Shown one piece after another: positions 6,670-12,277 of a stretch of 14,144 nt of DNA. How positions within the stretch are numbered: the first letter of the stretch is position 1; the number at the start of each line of letters is the position of its first letter. Source of the DNA: Candidatus Aminicenantes bacterium UBA876 (lineage in GTDB: Bacteria > Acidobacteriota > Aminicenantia > UBA2199); the NCBI GenBank assembly GCA_002294665.1, contig DBFQ01000100.1:2001-16144 (forward strand). Direction: 5' to 3'. The position numbers and the translations under genes are program-made. Under the pieces are notes generated by a model. That model was not told the DNA's origin. It ran no database searches and saw only the letters and a list, made by a program, of their open reading frames with translations.

Positions 6670-7463
6670 GGGATATCGCCATTCAGGTGGCGCGCGAAGC
6701 GACGCAAAACCGGCAGCACGTGTTGCGGGAATACCTGCAGAATTACCTGCTGTTTCTGCTGCAGAAGAGCAGGTATTCTTTTCACTTCTGTTTTGTCGGG
6801 GGTACGGCCCTGCGCTTCCTGTACCGTACCCGGCGTTTTTCAGAAGGCCTGGATTTTTCGGCCGCGGACACCTGGGAAGCGCAAAAGTTCCCCGACCTGG
6901 TCGCGCAACTATCGGCCCGGCTCGAAGAAGCGGCGTACACGTTTTCCCCGCAAACGCGGACTCACAAGAACGTGCAATCCGCGCAATTCCGTTTCTCGGA
7001 GTTGCTTTTCGAATCCGGACTCGCACAGCGAAAGGAGCAGAATCTTTCGATCCACCTGGAGATCGATTCCCGTCCGCCCCGGGGCGCCGGTGTTGAAAAG
7101 ACCGTGGCCGGTTTTTTCATGCCGGTCCTTCTCCAGCATTATGATCTGCCGTCACTGCTGGCGGGAAAGATCCATGCCTTGCTGACCCGTCCCTACACCA
7201 AGGGCCGGGATCTGCATGACATCTTCTGGTTCCGCACGCAGCACAAGGGGATGCAACCGAACCTGATCCTGTTAAACAACGCCCTGGAGCAGACGGGATA
7301 CTCCGGCGAGCCATTAACCGCGATCGATTGGCTGGATGTGGTGCGTGAAAAAGTCGCCGCGATGGCCTGGAAACAAGTGGAACGTGACGTGCTGCCTTTT
7401 CTGCAGTATTCCGATGACCTGCTGACCTTCACCCGCGAAAACCTGCTCCAATTGTTGAAATAA
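6666..7463 (+). CDS. abiEii: AbiEii/AbiGii nucleotidyltransferase-family toxin
   Basis: 265-residue toxin of the nucleotidyltransferase superfamily (PF08843), partner of abiEi. Family motifs: FVGGTALRFLY (residues 43-53) and RRFSEGLDFS (56-65), then YDLPSLLAGKIHALLTRPYTKGRDLHDIFW (159-188) with the conserved Lys168, Lys179 and Arg181-Asp182. The odd point is residue 61: the family usually reads SEDLDF, whose Asp-x-Asp pair binds the catalytic metal, whereas here it is SEGLDF, one base (GAC to GGC) from the usual codon. Either activity is lost or reduced, or this subfamily uses only one of the two aspartates. The reading frame is otherwise intact and full length. Confidence 0.87.
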   Translation: MRDIAIQVAREATQNRQHVLREYLQNYLLFLLQKSRYSFHFCFVGGTALRFLYRTRRFSEGLDFSAADTWEAQKFPDLVAQLSARLEEAAYTFSPQTRTHKNVQSAQFRFSELLFESGLAQRKEQNLSIHLEIDSRPPRGAGVEKTVAGFFMPVLLQHYDLPSLLAGKIHALLTRPYTKGRDLHDIFWFRTQHKGMQPNLILLNNALEQTGYSGEPLTAIDWLDVVREKVAAMAWKQVERDVLPFLQYSDDLLTFTRENLLQLLK

Positions 7464-7513
7464 GGGGGCAGGTATCAGGGGCAAGTTCCACGGTGTTTCT
7501 TCCCGAATCTGTT

Positions 7514-7532
7514 GAACACTGGAGTGGTGTTC
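7514..7532 (+). other. Hairpin after abiEii
   Basis: GAACAC (7514-7519) and GTGTTC (7527-7532) form a 6-bp stem with a 7-base loop. There is no T-tract, so it is not a classical terminator. It overlaps the probable promoter of the next gene and could be an operator. Confidence 0.3.
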
Positions 7533-7553
7533 CCGCGCCGGAATCAGTAGAAT
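7525..7553 (+). promoter_or_regulatory. Candidate promoter of the second UPF0158 operon
   Basis: TAGAAT at 7548-7553 is a good -10 box. The -35 at 7525-7530 (TGGTGT, 17-base spacer) is weak. The start is expected about 7 bases downstream, on the ATG at 7560, again suggesting a leaderless transcript. Confidence 0.4.
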
Positions 7554-7559
7554 AGGGTC

Positions 7560-7886
7560 ATGAACCACAAATTGATACAGTTGGAGTATCGTCGCGGAAT
7601 GCTGACGGCGGGAATGCAACCTGACGATCTGCCCATTCGAATTTGGAAAGAAGAAGAGGTCCCAACGGAGGCATTGGCCTTGGTCTGTGCGGAAGGTTTG
7701 CTCGAACTCGGCGGGGTGTACGGTGATCCTGACATGGGCGATCCGGTGGAGTACGATTACTTAAGATTGGTCCTAAACAACCATTCGGTTGAAATCACCG
7801 TGTTCAACCGCGGAATTACCCTGTTTACGTCGGACGATGAGAATGTGATATCCATCCACCGGGTGTTGTCAAAACTGATAGACTGA
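7560..7886 (+). CDS. Hypothetical acidic protein
   Basis: 108-residue acidic protein, no family recognised. The centre (GVYGDPDMGDPVEYDYLRLVLNNHSVEITVFNRGITLF) predicts beta strands around an acidic loop, and the C-terminus a short helix (ISIHRVLSKLID). No signal peptide. The ATG at 7560 has no ribosome binding site but lies six bases after a TAGAAT -10 box. The next gene starts 37 bases after its stop, so it probably heads an operon with the 312-residue protein and UPF0158 copy B. No counterpart precedes copy A. It could be a small partner or immunity-type protein; this is speculation. Confidence 0.6.
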   Translation: MNHKLIQLEYRRGMLTAGMQPDDLPIRIWKEEEVPTEALALVCAEGLLELGGVYGDPDMGDPVEYDYLRLVLNNHSVEITVFNRGITLFTSDDENVISIHRVLSKLID

Positions 7887-7923
7887 TACCTTTCGCATGG
7901 GGAAACGTACTTCTGGGGGAAGA

Positions 7924-8862
7924 ATGGACAAGTTCAACAATGATCCTGTTTTCAAGAAGCTTAAAGAGCAATTACAACGGCTCGGGCCGAAGGATATGGA
8001 TGCGGCTCAGGCTATTGTCGGTCGCATGGTGGAGCGGATGAATACGCTGCCGGTGGATGATTTCGATGGATTGACGCCTGAGCAGGTGGACGTAATGATG
8101 TCGAGACCTTTCGAAATCCCGGACCTGGTGCGTTTCCATCCCGACCGGATTACGCCCGGAAATACGGCGGTTATGCGGCTGTTTCTCGGCATTGCCGATG
8201 CTTGCGGGGACAAGGGCATGAAGGCGACACCCAGCGGTTATTTGCCCCGGAAACTGATGCGAACCCTGGCGGAGGACATGGCTGGTGAAGAGGCTTTTTA
8301 TGAACCCGGCAAGTATTGGGCTACCAGGGAAGATGAATTTTCGTTGTTGTTCATGACGCGCCATTGCGCAACTTTCGCCGGCTTGATACGTAAGTACCGC
8401 GGGCGATTCATGCTGACCCGCAAAGGCCGAGGTTTGTTGGAAAAAGAGGCTTTCGGTGAAATCTTTCATGGCTTGTTCGCGGCCGCTGCAGGCAAGTGGA
8501 ATTGGGGCTGTACGGATGGATTCCCGGAGTTTTACGCCATCCAGTCCACCTGGCTGATTTCCCTGCGCTGGTTGCAACTTTTCGGCGCTCAGCCAAGGGA
8601 TGAATACTCTTTTTACGCCCGGCGTTTCCTGAAAGCTTTTCCAGCTATTCTCCGGTTTATTCCAAAAGACTCATTCACCAAAGATCCCGAAAAAATGGTT
8701 CGCCGGGCTTACGGCCTACGCGTATTTGAACGCTTTGCCTTGGCCTTCGGACTGGCGGAGCGGGACGGGTGGCCTCGGGACATGTTTCACTTTCATCTCG
8801 CAGGCGATTGTTTAATCCGTAAAACACCGCTGCTGGACCGATTCATTGAATTTCGCGTGTAG
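7924..8862 (+). CDS. Hypothetical helical protein, partner of UPF0158 copy B
   Basis: 312-residue cytoplasmic protein. Segments GLTPEQVDVMMSRPFEIPD (about 44-62), KATPSGYLPRKLMRTLAEDM, RGRFMLTRKGRGLLE and GKWNWGCTDGFPEF, and the C-terminal FYARRFLKAFP region resemble a family of uncharacterised bacterial proteins that also occurs fused to plasmid pRiA4b ORF-3-like domains; the match is from memory and only moderately sure. The middle, with 'T..G.LPRK' and 'LT.KG', looks like winged-helix pairs. ATG 7924 was preferred over ATG 7897 because CTGGGGGAAGA lies directly before it. UPF0158 copy B follows 26 bases later. It has no sequence similarity to the DUF6880 protein in the equivalent position before copy A. 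Confidence 0.72.
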   Translation: MDKFNNDPVFKKLKEQLQRLGPKDMDAAQAIVGRMVERMNTLPVDDFDGLTPEQVDVMMSRPFEIPDLVRFHPDRITPGNTAVMRLFLGIADACGDKGMKATPSGYLPRKLMRTLAEDMAGEEAFYEPGKYWATREDEFSLLFMTRHCATFAGLIRKYRGRFMLTRKGRGLLEKEAFGEIFHGLFAAAAGKWNWGCTDGFPEFYAIQSTWLISLRWLQLFGAQPRDEYSFYARRFLKAFPAILRFIPKDSFTKDPEKMVRRAYGLRVFERFALAFGLAERDGWPRDMFHFHLAGDCLIRKTPLLDRFIEFRV

Positions 8863-8875
8863 GCGATACAAATGA

Positions 8876-9365
8876 AGGAGAGGATTGAATGAGCAAAGGC
8901 AAGGTGAAGTGGGATGATCTCGAGGCGGCCTATTTGTTCGCGAATGGGACCCCAATCGGTGTCGCCTCGGCATACGTGTCGCGCAGTACGGGCAAGACTT
9001 TCTGGGGGTCCGATGAGATGGATAATCTGGAGGAGTTACCCCCGGATGTGGATACCAATCCGGACTATGTGGCTGTTCCCAACAAGCGCGACCTGGACCT
9101 GGGCAACCAGCTGGTAATGGATTTCGCCCGGGCAGAAATGCCCGAGCATTTTGAGGATATCCGGGATATTTTTTCGCGCCGGGGCGCTTACCGGCGCTTC
9201 AAGAATTTTCTGCTGGACAATGAACGCCTGGATGACTGGTACGCTTATGAAGCGCGCCGCACCCGAGAGGCCCTGTTGGAATGGTGCGCGGAAAACGACA
9301 TCGAAGTAGAGGGGTAGAAGGCTTGTCGTTAATGAAATAGCTGCTTGGAAGGAGAAGGGGGACGA
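8876..9365 (+). repeat. Duplicated UPF0158 cassette, copy B
   Basis: Homologous to 2950-3439, the same length of 490 bases: shared AGGAGAG ribosome binding site, the gene, and a downstream tail with GTCGTTAA and CTGCTTGGAAGGAGAAGGGG. Similarity ends at GGGACGA; the mazEF promoter region begins directly after. Confidence 0.85.
8889..9317 (+). CDS. UPF0158 family protein, copy B
   Basis: 142-residue paralogue of the protein at 2963-3391. The core YVAVPNKRDLDLGNQLVMDF and the C-terminal block from GAYRRFKNFLLD to ALLEWCAENDIEVEG are nearly unchanged. Residues 13-26 (AAYLFANGTPIGVA versus MAFEFVSSQTFSDN) are strongly different, as is the short segment at about 40-46. ATG at 8889 follows GGAGAG. 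The gene ends the operon formed with the 312-residue protein. The concentration of change in one N-terminal segment, while the rest is conserved, would fit an interface adapted to a different partner; this is inference. Confidence 0.9.
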   Translation: MSKGKVKWDDLEAAYLFANGTPIGVASAYVSRSTGKTFWGSDEMDNLEELPPDVDTNPDYVAVPNKRDLDLGNQLVMDFARAEMPEHFEDIRDIFSRRGAYRRFKNFLLDNERLDDWYAYEARRTREALLEWCAENDIEVEG

Positions 9366-9386
9366 AAAACTTTCAATGGAAAATTG

Positions 9387-9415
9387 TTGATTTATCTTTG
9401 CGATGTGGATACAAT
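9387..9415 (+). promoter_or_regulatory. mazEF promoter
   Basis: -35 TTGATT (9387-9392), 17-base spacer, -10 TACAAT (9410-9415). The start is expected near 9422, within the palindrome at 9415-9424. The -35 hexamer and spacing are identical to those of the relBE promoter. Confidence 0.75.
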
Positions 9416-9424
9416 GTAATTACA
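9415..9424. promoter_or_regulatory. Palindrome, candidate MazE operator
   Basis: TGTAATTACA is a perfect 10-bp palindrome that overlaps the end of the -10 box and the start site. Its position suits autorepression by MazE or the MazEF complex. Confidence 0.55.
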
Positions 9425-9444
9425 GCGGTTTAGGGGAGACATGG

Positions 9445-9696
9445 ATGCGGGTACGGGTGATCAAGATCGGGAATTCGCAGGGGTTGCGGATTCCCAAGCC
9501 CATTCTGGAACAGACGGGGATCAGGGATGAGGTTGAAATCGAAGTGGAACAGGACCGGATCATTATTCGCCCGGTAAAGAACGCCCGGGAGGGCTGGGAT
9601 ACCGCGTTCCGGACCATGGCCGAACGGGGCGATGACGAACCCCTGATCGGCGAGGCCGTTGCGGAAGCCTGGGATTCCGCGGAATGGGAATGGTAG
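9445..9696 (+). CDS. mazE: MazE-type AbrB/SpoVT antitoxin
   Basis: 83-residue antitoxin. The N-terminal swapped-hairpin AbrB fold is evident: VRVIKIGNSQGLRIPKPILEQTGI (residues 2-25), followed by VEIEVEQDRIIIRPVK. The acidic, Trp-rich tail (GDDEPLIGEAVAEAWDSAEWEW) is the expected toxin-binding part. Start: ATG at 9445 behind TAGGGGAGA; an in-frame ATG at 9403 would place the start upstream of the promoter's -10 box and is excluded. Overlaps the mazF start by 7 to 13 bases, indicating translational coupling. It binds DNA as a dimer and should repress the operon. Confidence 0.9.
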   Translation: MRVRVIKIGNSQGLRIPKPILEQTGIRDEVEIEVEQDRIIIRPVKNAREGWDTAFRTMAERGDDEPLIGEAVAEAWDSAEWEW

Positions 9697-10013
9697 TCGA
9701 GCGCTTTGACGTGTACCTGGTCAACCTCGACCCCACGGTCGGGTCGGAAATCCGCAAGACCCGGCCCTGCCTGGTGATCTCCCCCGACGAAATGAACAGC
9801 CACATCCGAACCGTAATCGTCGCGCCCATGACCACGGTGGAACGCGATTATCCCACCCGGGTTGTCTGCACATTCCAGCAGAAAAAAGGCCAGATCGTTC
9901 TGGATCAGATCCGCACCATCGACAAGGCGCGGCTGGTCAGGAAACTGGGAACCATAGACCCGCGGGCCCAGTTTGACGTGGTATCCGTGCTGCAGAAATT
10001 GTTCGCGTTCTGA
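9690..10013 (+). CDS. mazF: MazF/PemK-type endoribonuclease toxin
   Basis: 107-residue sequence-specific mRNA interferase (PF02452). The N-terminus MVVERFDVYLVNLDPTVGSE aligns without gaps to Bacillus MazF (MIVKRGDVYFADLSPVVGSE) when translation starts at 9690. This puts the conserved Arg of RPCLVIS at residue 25 and Thr of APMTT at 48, the catalytic positions known for that enzyme. Later family features are YPTRVVC and the GQIVLDQIRTIDKARLVRKLG block. An ATG at 9684 is an alternative start that adds two residues. All key residues are present, so the toxin looks active. Confidence 0.92.
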   Translation: MVVERFDVYLVNLDPTVGSEIRKTRPCLVISPDEMNSHIRTVIVAPMTTVERDYPTRVVCTFQQKKGQIVLDQIRTIDKARLVRKLGTIDPRAQFDVVSVLQKLFAF

Positions 10014-10031
10014 CATACCCCGGAGTGTAAG

Positions 10032-10050
10032 GGGGACGCCCTTGGTCCCC
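10032..10050 (+). other. Hairpin downstream of mazF
   Basis: GGGGAC (10032-10037) and GTCCCC (10045-10050) form a 6-bp GC-rich stem with a 7-base loop, about 18 bases past the mazF stop. No T-tract follows. It may end or stabilise the mazEF transcript. The GGGGAC arm resembles the repeats at 3549 and 14002. Confidence 0.35.
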
Positions 10051-10073
10051 GGATAGCCGAGTACCTGGATAAC

Positions 10074-10268
10074 ATGGGGATCGAGGATTTCGTTGATGCC
10101 TGGGCGCGGAAATACCCGGAAACCGCCGAGAAGCTGGGAGTTAAAATCGGTTTGATTGATTCTTTTGTTTCCAGGTTTGCCAAAAGGAAACGGGGATGGT
10201 TGAGACGATTCGACATTCAGGGCATGACCCCGATTATCGGGCGGTCAAGTGGTTGGGCAGGTTCCTGA
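10074..10268 (+). CDS. Possible small ORF or gene remnant
   Basis: 64 codons with no ribosome binding site. The first 45 residues (MGIEDFVDAWARKYPETAEK, then a basic helix ending in FAKRKRGWLRRF) have natural protein composition. The last part is antisense to the ATPase remnant and unlikely to be genuine. The frame stays open upstream towards 10020 without a start. Probably the tail of a lost gene; the family is unknown. Confidence 0.25.
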   Translation: MGIEDFVDAWARKYPETAEKLGVKIGLIDSFVSRFAKRKRGWLRRFDIQGMTPIIGRSSGWAGS

Positions 10269-10386
10269 GGAAATCCTCACAGGGAAGAATCAGGATGTGG
10301 TCTCTTTTCAGTTTTTCCCTGCCCCGGGGGCCGAAGAGGAAAAAATGTTCCTCTGGAATCTGAAAATCTCTTTTTACATGCTCCAT
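10234..10386 (-). pseudogene. Internally deleted DUF4143-type AAA ATPase
   Basis: Fifty codons with a normal gene start: GGAGG five bases before ATG at 10386. The first 22 residues, ending in FFLFGPRG, are the N-terminus of DUF4143-type AAA ATPases, which continues as GPRGTGKST (Walker A). Here the sequence jumps straight to REKLKRDHILILPCEDFLRNL, which matches the C-terminal end of the same family (usually '...RGREKL..DGI..LPCEEFL..L'). So Walker A, Walker B and the whole DUF4143 part are gone, about 350 residues in intact relatives, and the reading frame is kept. The Arg-Gly at the junction suits deletion between short repeats. The product cannot be an ATPase. Confidence 0.65.
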
Positions 10387-10416
10387 ATTTCCTCCGGCCA
10401 ACAAATTTGCACGAAG

Positions 10417-10465
10417 TGGAAGCGCTACTTCCAAAATGAGCCTATAATTGGAAGTACTGATTCCA
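10417..10465. promoter_or_regulatory. Cluster of TTGGAAGT inverted repeats
   Basis: Three overlapping inverted repeats: TGGAAG/CTTCCA (10417-10433), ACTTCCAA/TTGGAAGT (10427-10455, perfect 8-bp arms) and TGGAA/TTCCA (10449-10465). They lie 30-80 bases upstream of the ATPase remnant's start codon, where its promoter should be. They look like operator sites left from the original ATPase gene. Confidence 0.45.
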
Positions 10466-10554
10466 TATTTGCGCAAAAAAGGCTTATTATCAACAAAAAA
10501 GCAAAAAATGGGGGAATCAGGGAGGCAAGTCCGGGAATACCAGATCGGGAAAAA

Positions 10555-10577
10555 CTGGTTTGGGAACCGGGCACCGT
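10555..10577. repeat. GC-rich dispersed repeat copy fused into padR
   Basis: Matches 3533-3555 in 22 of 23 bases. Its last 11 bases (CCGGGCACCGT, 10567-10577) are at the same time the codons Pro-Gly-Thr-Val of the PadR fragment. The copy at 3533 continues with CCCCC, whereas this one continues as padR coding sequence. Confidence 0.6.
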
Positions 10578-10752
10578 GTACGGCACGCTGGCCAAGATGG
10601 AAAAAGAGGAGTTGATCCGCGTGACCGCGGAAGAAAAGCGGCGCAAGGTGTACGTGCTTACCGCAAAGGGTCGCGACCTGCTGAGACTGGAGGCCCTGCG
10701 CCTGAAAGAATTGGTGGAAAACGCCGCGCGCTATGGGAGGCTGACGAAATGA
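10567..10752 (+). pseudogene. PadR family regulator lacking its N-terminal half
   Basis: About 61 codons match the second half of a PadR winged-helix domain: PGTVYGTLAKMEKEELIRV (recognition helix region), EEKRRKVYVLTAKGRDLLRLE (wing), then the C-terminal helix. The first roughly 40 residues, with helices 1 and 2, are missing. Upstream the frame runs through repeat sequence and antisense ATPase sequence, with no credible start codon or ribosome binding site. The break coincides with the dispersed repeat at 10555-10577. The stop overlaps the DUF2812 start (ATGA), the normal arrangement of PadR-DUF2812 pairs, so the operon lost its regulator's DNA-binding half and probably its promoter. Confidence 0.75.
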
Positions 10753-11285
10753 GCATGGAACGGAAAAGGGTGTTTCGCTGGTGGTGGTCCTGGAACGCTG
10801 AAAAGACCGCCGCATGGCTGGAGAAGATGGCGGCCGACGGCTGGATGCTGGAACGCACCAATTTCAACATGACGGTTTTTTATTTTCTTCGGGATCACCC
10901 CCGGCGCATGAGTTTCTGCGCCGATTTCCAATCCAGTGGCATCACCGAATACAAAACGTTTATCCTTGATGCCGGATGGACCCTGGTCATGGAGGCGGGA
11001 GGCTGGTTCCTGTGGGCCCGGGAATATGCATGGGATGAAGAGAAACCCGCGTTTTTTTCCGACACCGATTCCCTGGTGGCGCGCAACAACCGGGTATTGC
11101 TCCTGATGGGAGTGATCCTGATATCACAATTCGCCGCTTTTCAGGTCATCGTGAGGCGGCTGATGGAGTCTCCTTCACCCTTCATGGTGGGCTTGTCCAT
11201 CGTATATTTCCTGATTTTCGGACTGCTGGGCTATGCCGTGGTCCGTACCCTGCAGGAGAACCGCCGCCTGAAAAAGCAATTGTAG
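10749..11285 (+). CDS. DUF2812 domain membrane protein
   Basis: 178-residue protein of the DUF2812 type, regularly encoded next to PadR regulators; function unknown. N-terminal domain (about 1-100) with the family's Trp-rich features: FRWWWSWNAEKTAAWLEKMAADGWMLE, then YKTFILDAGWTLVMEAGGWFLWARE. Two membrane helices follow at about 115-135 and 145-166, ending in a basic tail (RRLKKQL). The start ATG overlaps the padR stop as ATGA, so expression normally depends on padR translation. The coding sequence is intact although the upstream gene is broken, so it may now be silent. Confidence 0.83.
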   Translation: MSMERKRVFRWWWSWNAEKTAAWLEKMAADGWMLERTNFNMTVFYFLRDHPRRMSFCADFQSSGITEYKTFILDAGWTLVMEAGGWFLWAREYAWDEEKPAFFSDTDSLVARNNRVLLLMGVILISQFAAFQVIVRRLMESPSPFMVGLSIVYFLIFGLLGYAVVRTLQENRRLKKQL

Positions 11286-11330
11286 TGAGAGTGGGGCCGG
11301 GCCTTGTGGCTCCAGTCTTGATGAGGGGCC

Positions 11331-11453
11331 TCACGGGGCGAACCGGATCGGATCCCGACCGAAAAGCAGGTCGCACAGGGCATGCAGCGAACCGACAAGA
11401 AAAAACGGGACGGCCGGCAGCAGTTCTTGTAGTTTTTCAAGATTTGCCCCCAA
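11331..11453 (-). pseudogene. Possible remnant ORF
   Basis: A 40-codon open frame on the minus strand, beginning only at a TTG at 11453 without a ribosome binding site, gives a protein-like sequence (LEKLQELLPAVPFFLVGSLH, then ALCDLLFGRDPIRF). It reads like the C-terminus of a small helical protein. No upstream part was found in the other frames. Otherwise the region between the DUF2812 gene and the next promoter holds nothing recognisable. Confidence 0.2.
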
Positions 11454-11465
11454 GGTCCCGGGTCA

Positions 11466-11494
11466 TTGACATCGTTGTTTCTGAAACCTAGAAT
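11466..11494 (+). promoter_or_regulatory. Strong sigma-70 promoter of the L,D-transpeptidase gene
   Basis: -35 TTGACA (11466-11471, exact consensus), 17-base spacer, -10 TAGAAT (11489-11494). Transcription should begin about 11501, leaving a 24-base leader before the ATG at 11525. Confidence 0.8.
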
Positions 11495-11524
11495 GGCCCC
11501 GTGAAATCAGGCACGAGGACGGTC

Positions 11525-12277
11525 ATGAAGCTCCAGGTTCCGGCGATCCTCCTGGCGCTCATGGTTGCACCGGCCCAGGCGCGTTCCTTTCGACAGGAGC
11601 AGCTCCGCTATCCCCGGGTACGCGCGGCCTACGCGCAGAAGGCCGACTGGATGATCGCCAGACTGGCGGAGAAGGGCCTGAAGCGGGAGGAGATCCACAT
11701 CCTGCTGCGGGCGTTTAAAAAGGAAAGGGTTTTGGAATTATGGGTGAAAAAGCCGGATCAGGACAGATATATCCACCTGCAGGATTATGCTTTCTGCTCG
11801 ACTTCAGGGGTATTGGGGCCCAAGCGGCGGCAGGGTGACTGGCAGATTCCAGAAGGTTATTACCACATCGATCGCTTCAACCCATGGAGCCGCTTTCACC
11901 TTTCCCTGGGAATCAACTATCCCAATCCCCTGGACCGGATCCGCAAAACCGCCCCGGACCCGGGGGGAGATATCTTTATCCACGGTAGTTGCGTCACCGT
12001 CGGTTGCATTCCCTTGACGGACGACAAGATCAGGGAACTCTACATCTTTGCCGTGGAAGCGCGGTCCAACGGACAGGAACGGATTCCCGTGCATATTTTC
12101 CCCCTGCGCATGTCCGCGGAAAACATGAAGAATCTGGAAATGGAATCTGCCGACCGGCCGGACCTGATTGCGTTCTGGAAAAACCTTCAGACCGGTTACG
12201 ATTACTTCCGGGAAAACCGGAAGATCAGTCGAGTCCGTGTTTCCCGCCAGGGAGAATACATTTATCACCGCCAGTAA
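11525..12277 (+). CDS. YafK-like L,D-transpeptidase family protein
   Basis: 250-residue exported protein with a YkuD (L,D-transpeptidase) catalytic domain, closest in style to E. coli YafK, acting on peptidoglycan or on lipoprotein-peptidoglycan links in the periplasm. Signal peptide: MKLQVPAILLALMVAPAQA-RS. The catalytic motif HGSCVTVGCIPLTDDKI spans residues 153-169, with His153 and Cys161; a second cysteine, Cys156, is unusual within YkuD in general but also seen in YafK-like proteins (HG.CVT.GC). GDWQIPEGYYHIDRFNP precedes it, as expected. The start at 11525 is supported by GAGGA five bases upstream; an in-frame GTG at 11501 sits exactly at the predicted mRNA 5' end and could give a leaderless longer form. 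Single-gene operon. Confidence 0.87.
   Translation: MKLQVPAILLALMVAPAQARSFRQEQLRYPRVRAAYAQKADWMIARLAEKGLKREEIHILLRAFKKERVLELWVKKPDQDRYIHLQDYAFCSTSGVLGPKRRQGDWQIPEGYYHIDRFNPWSRFHLSLGINYPNPLDRIRKTAPDPGGDIFIHGSCVTVGCIPLTDDKIRELYIFAVEARSNGQERIPVHIFPLRMSAENMKNLEMESADRPDLIAFWKNLQTGYDYFRENRKISRVRVSRQGEYIYHRQ

Noticed and set aside
10249..10566. Long plus-strand frame running into the PadR fragment
   Set aside because: Its first part is antisense to the ATPase remnant and the rest is repeat sequence; no ribosome binding site. Only the part from 10567 is PadR-like.
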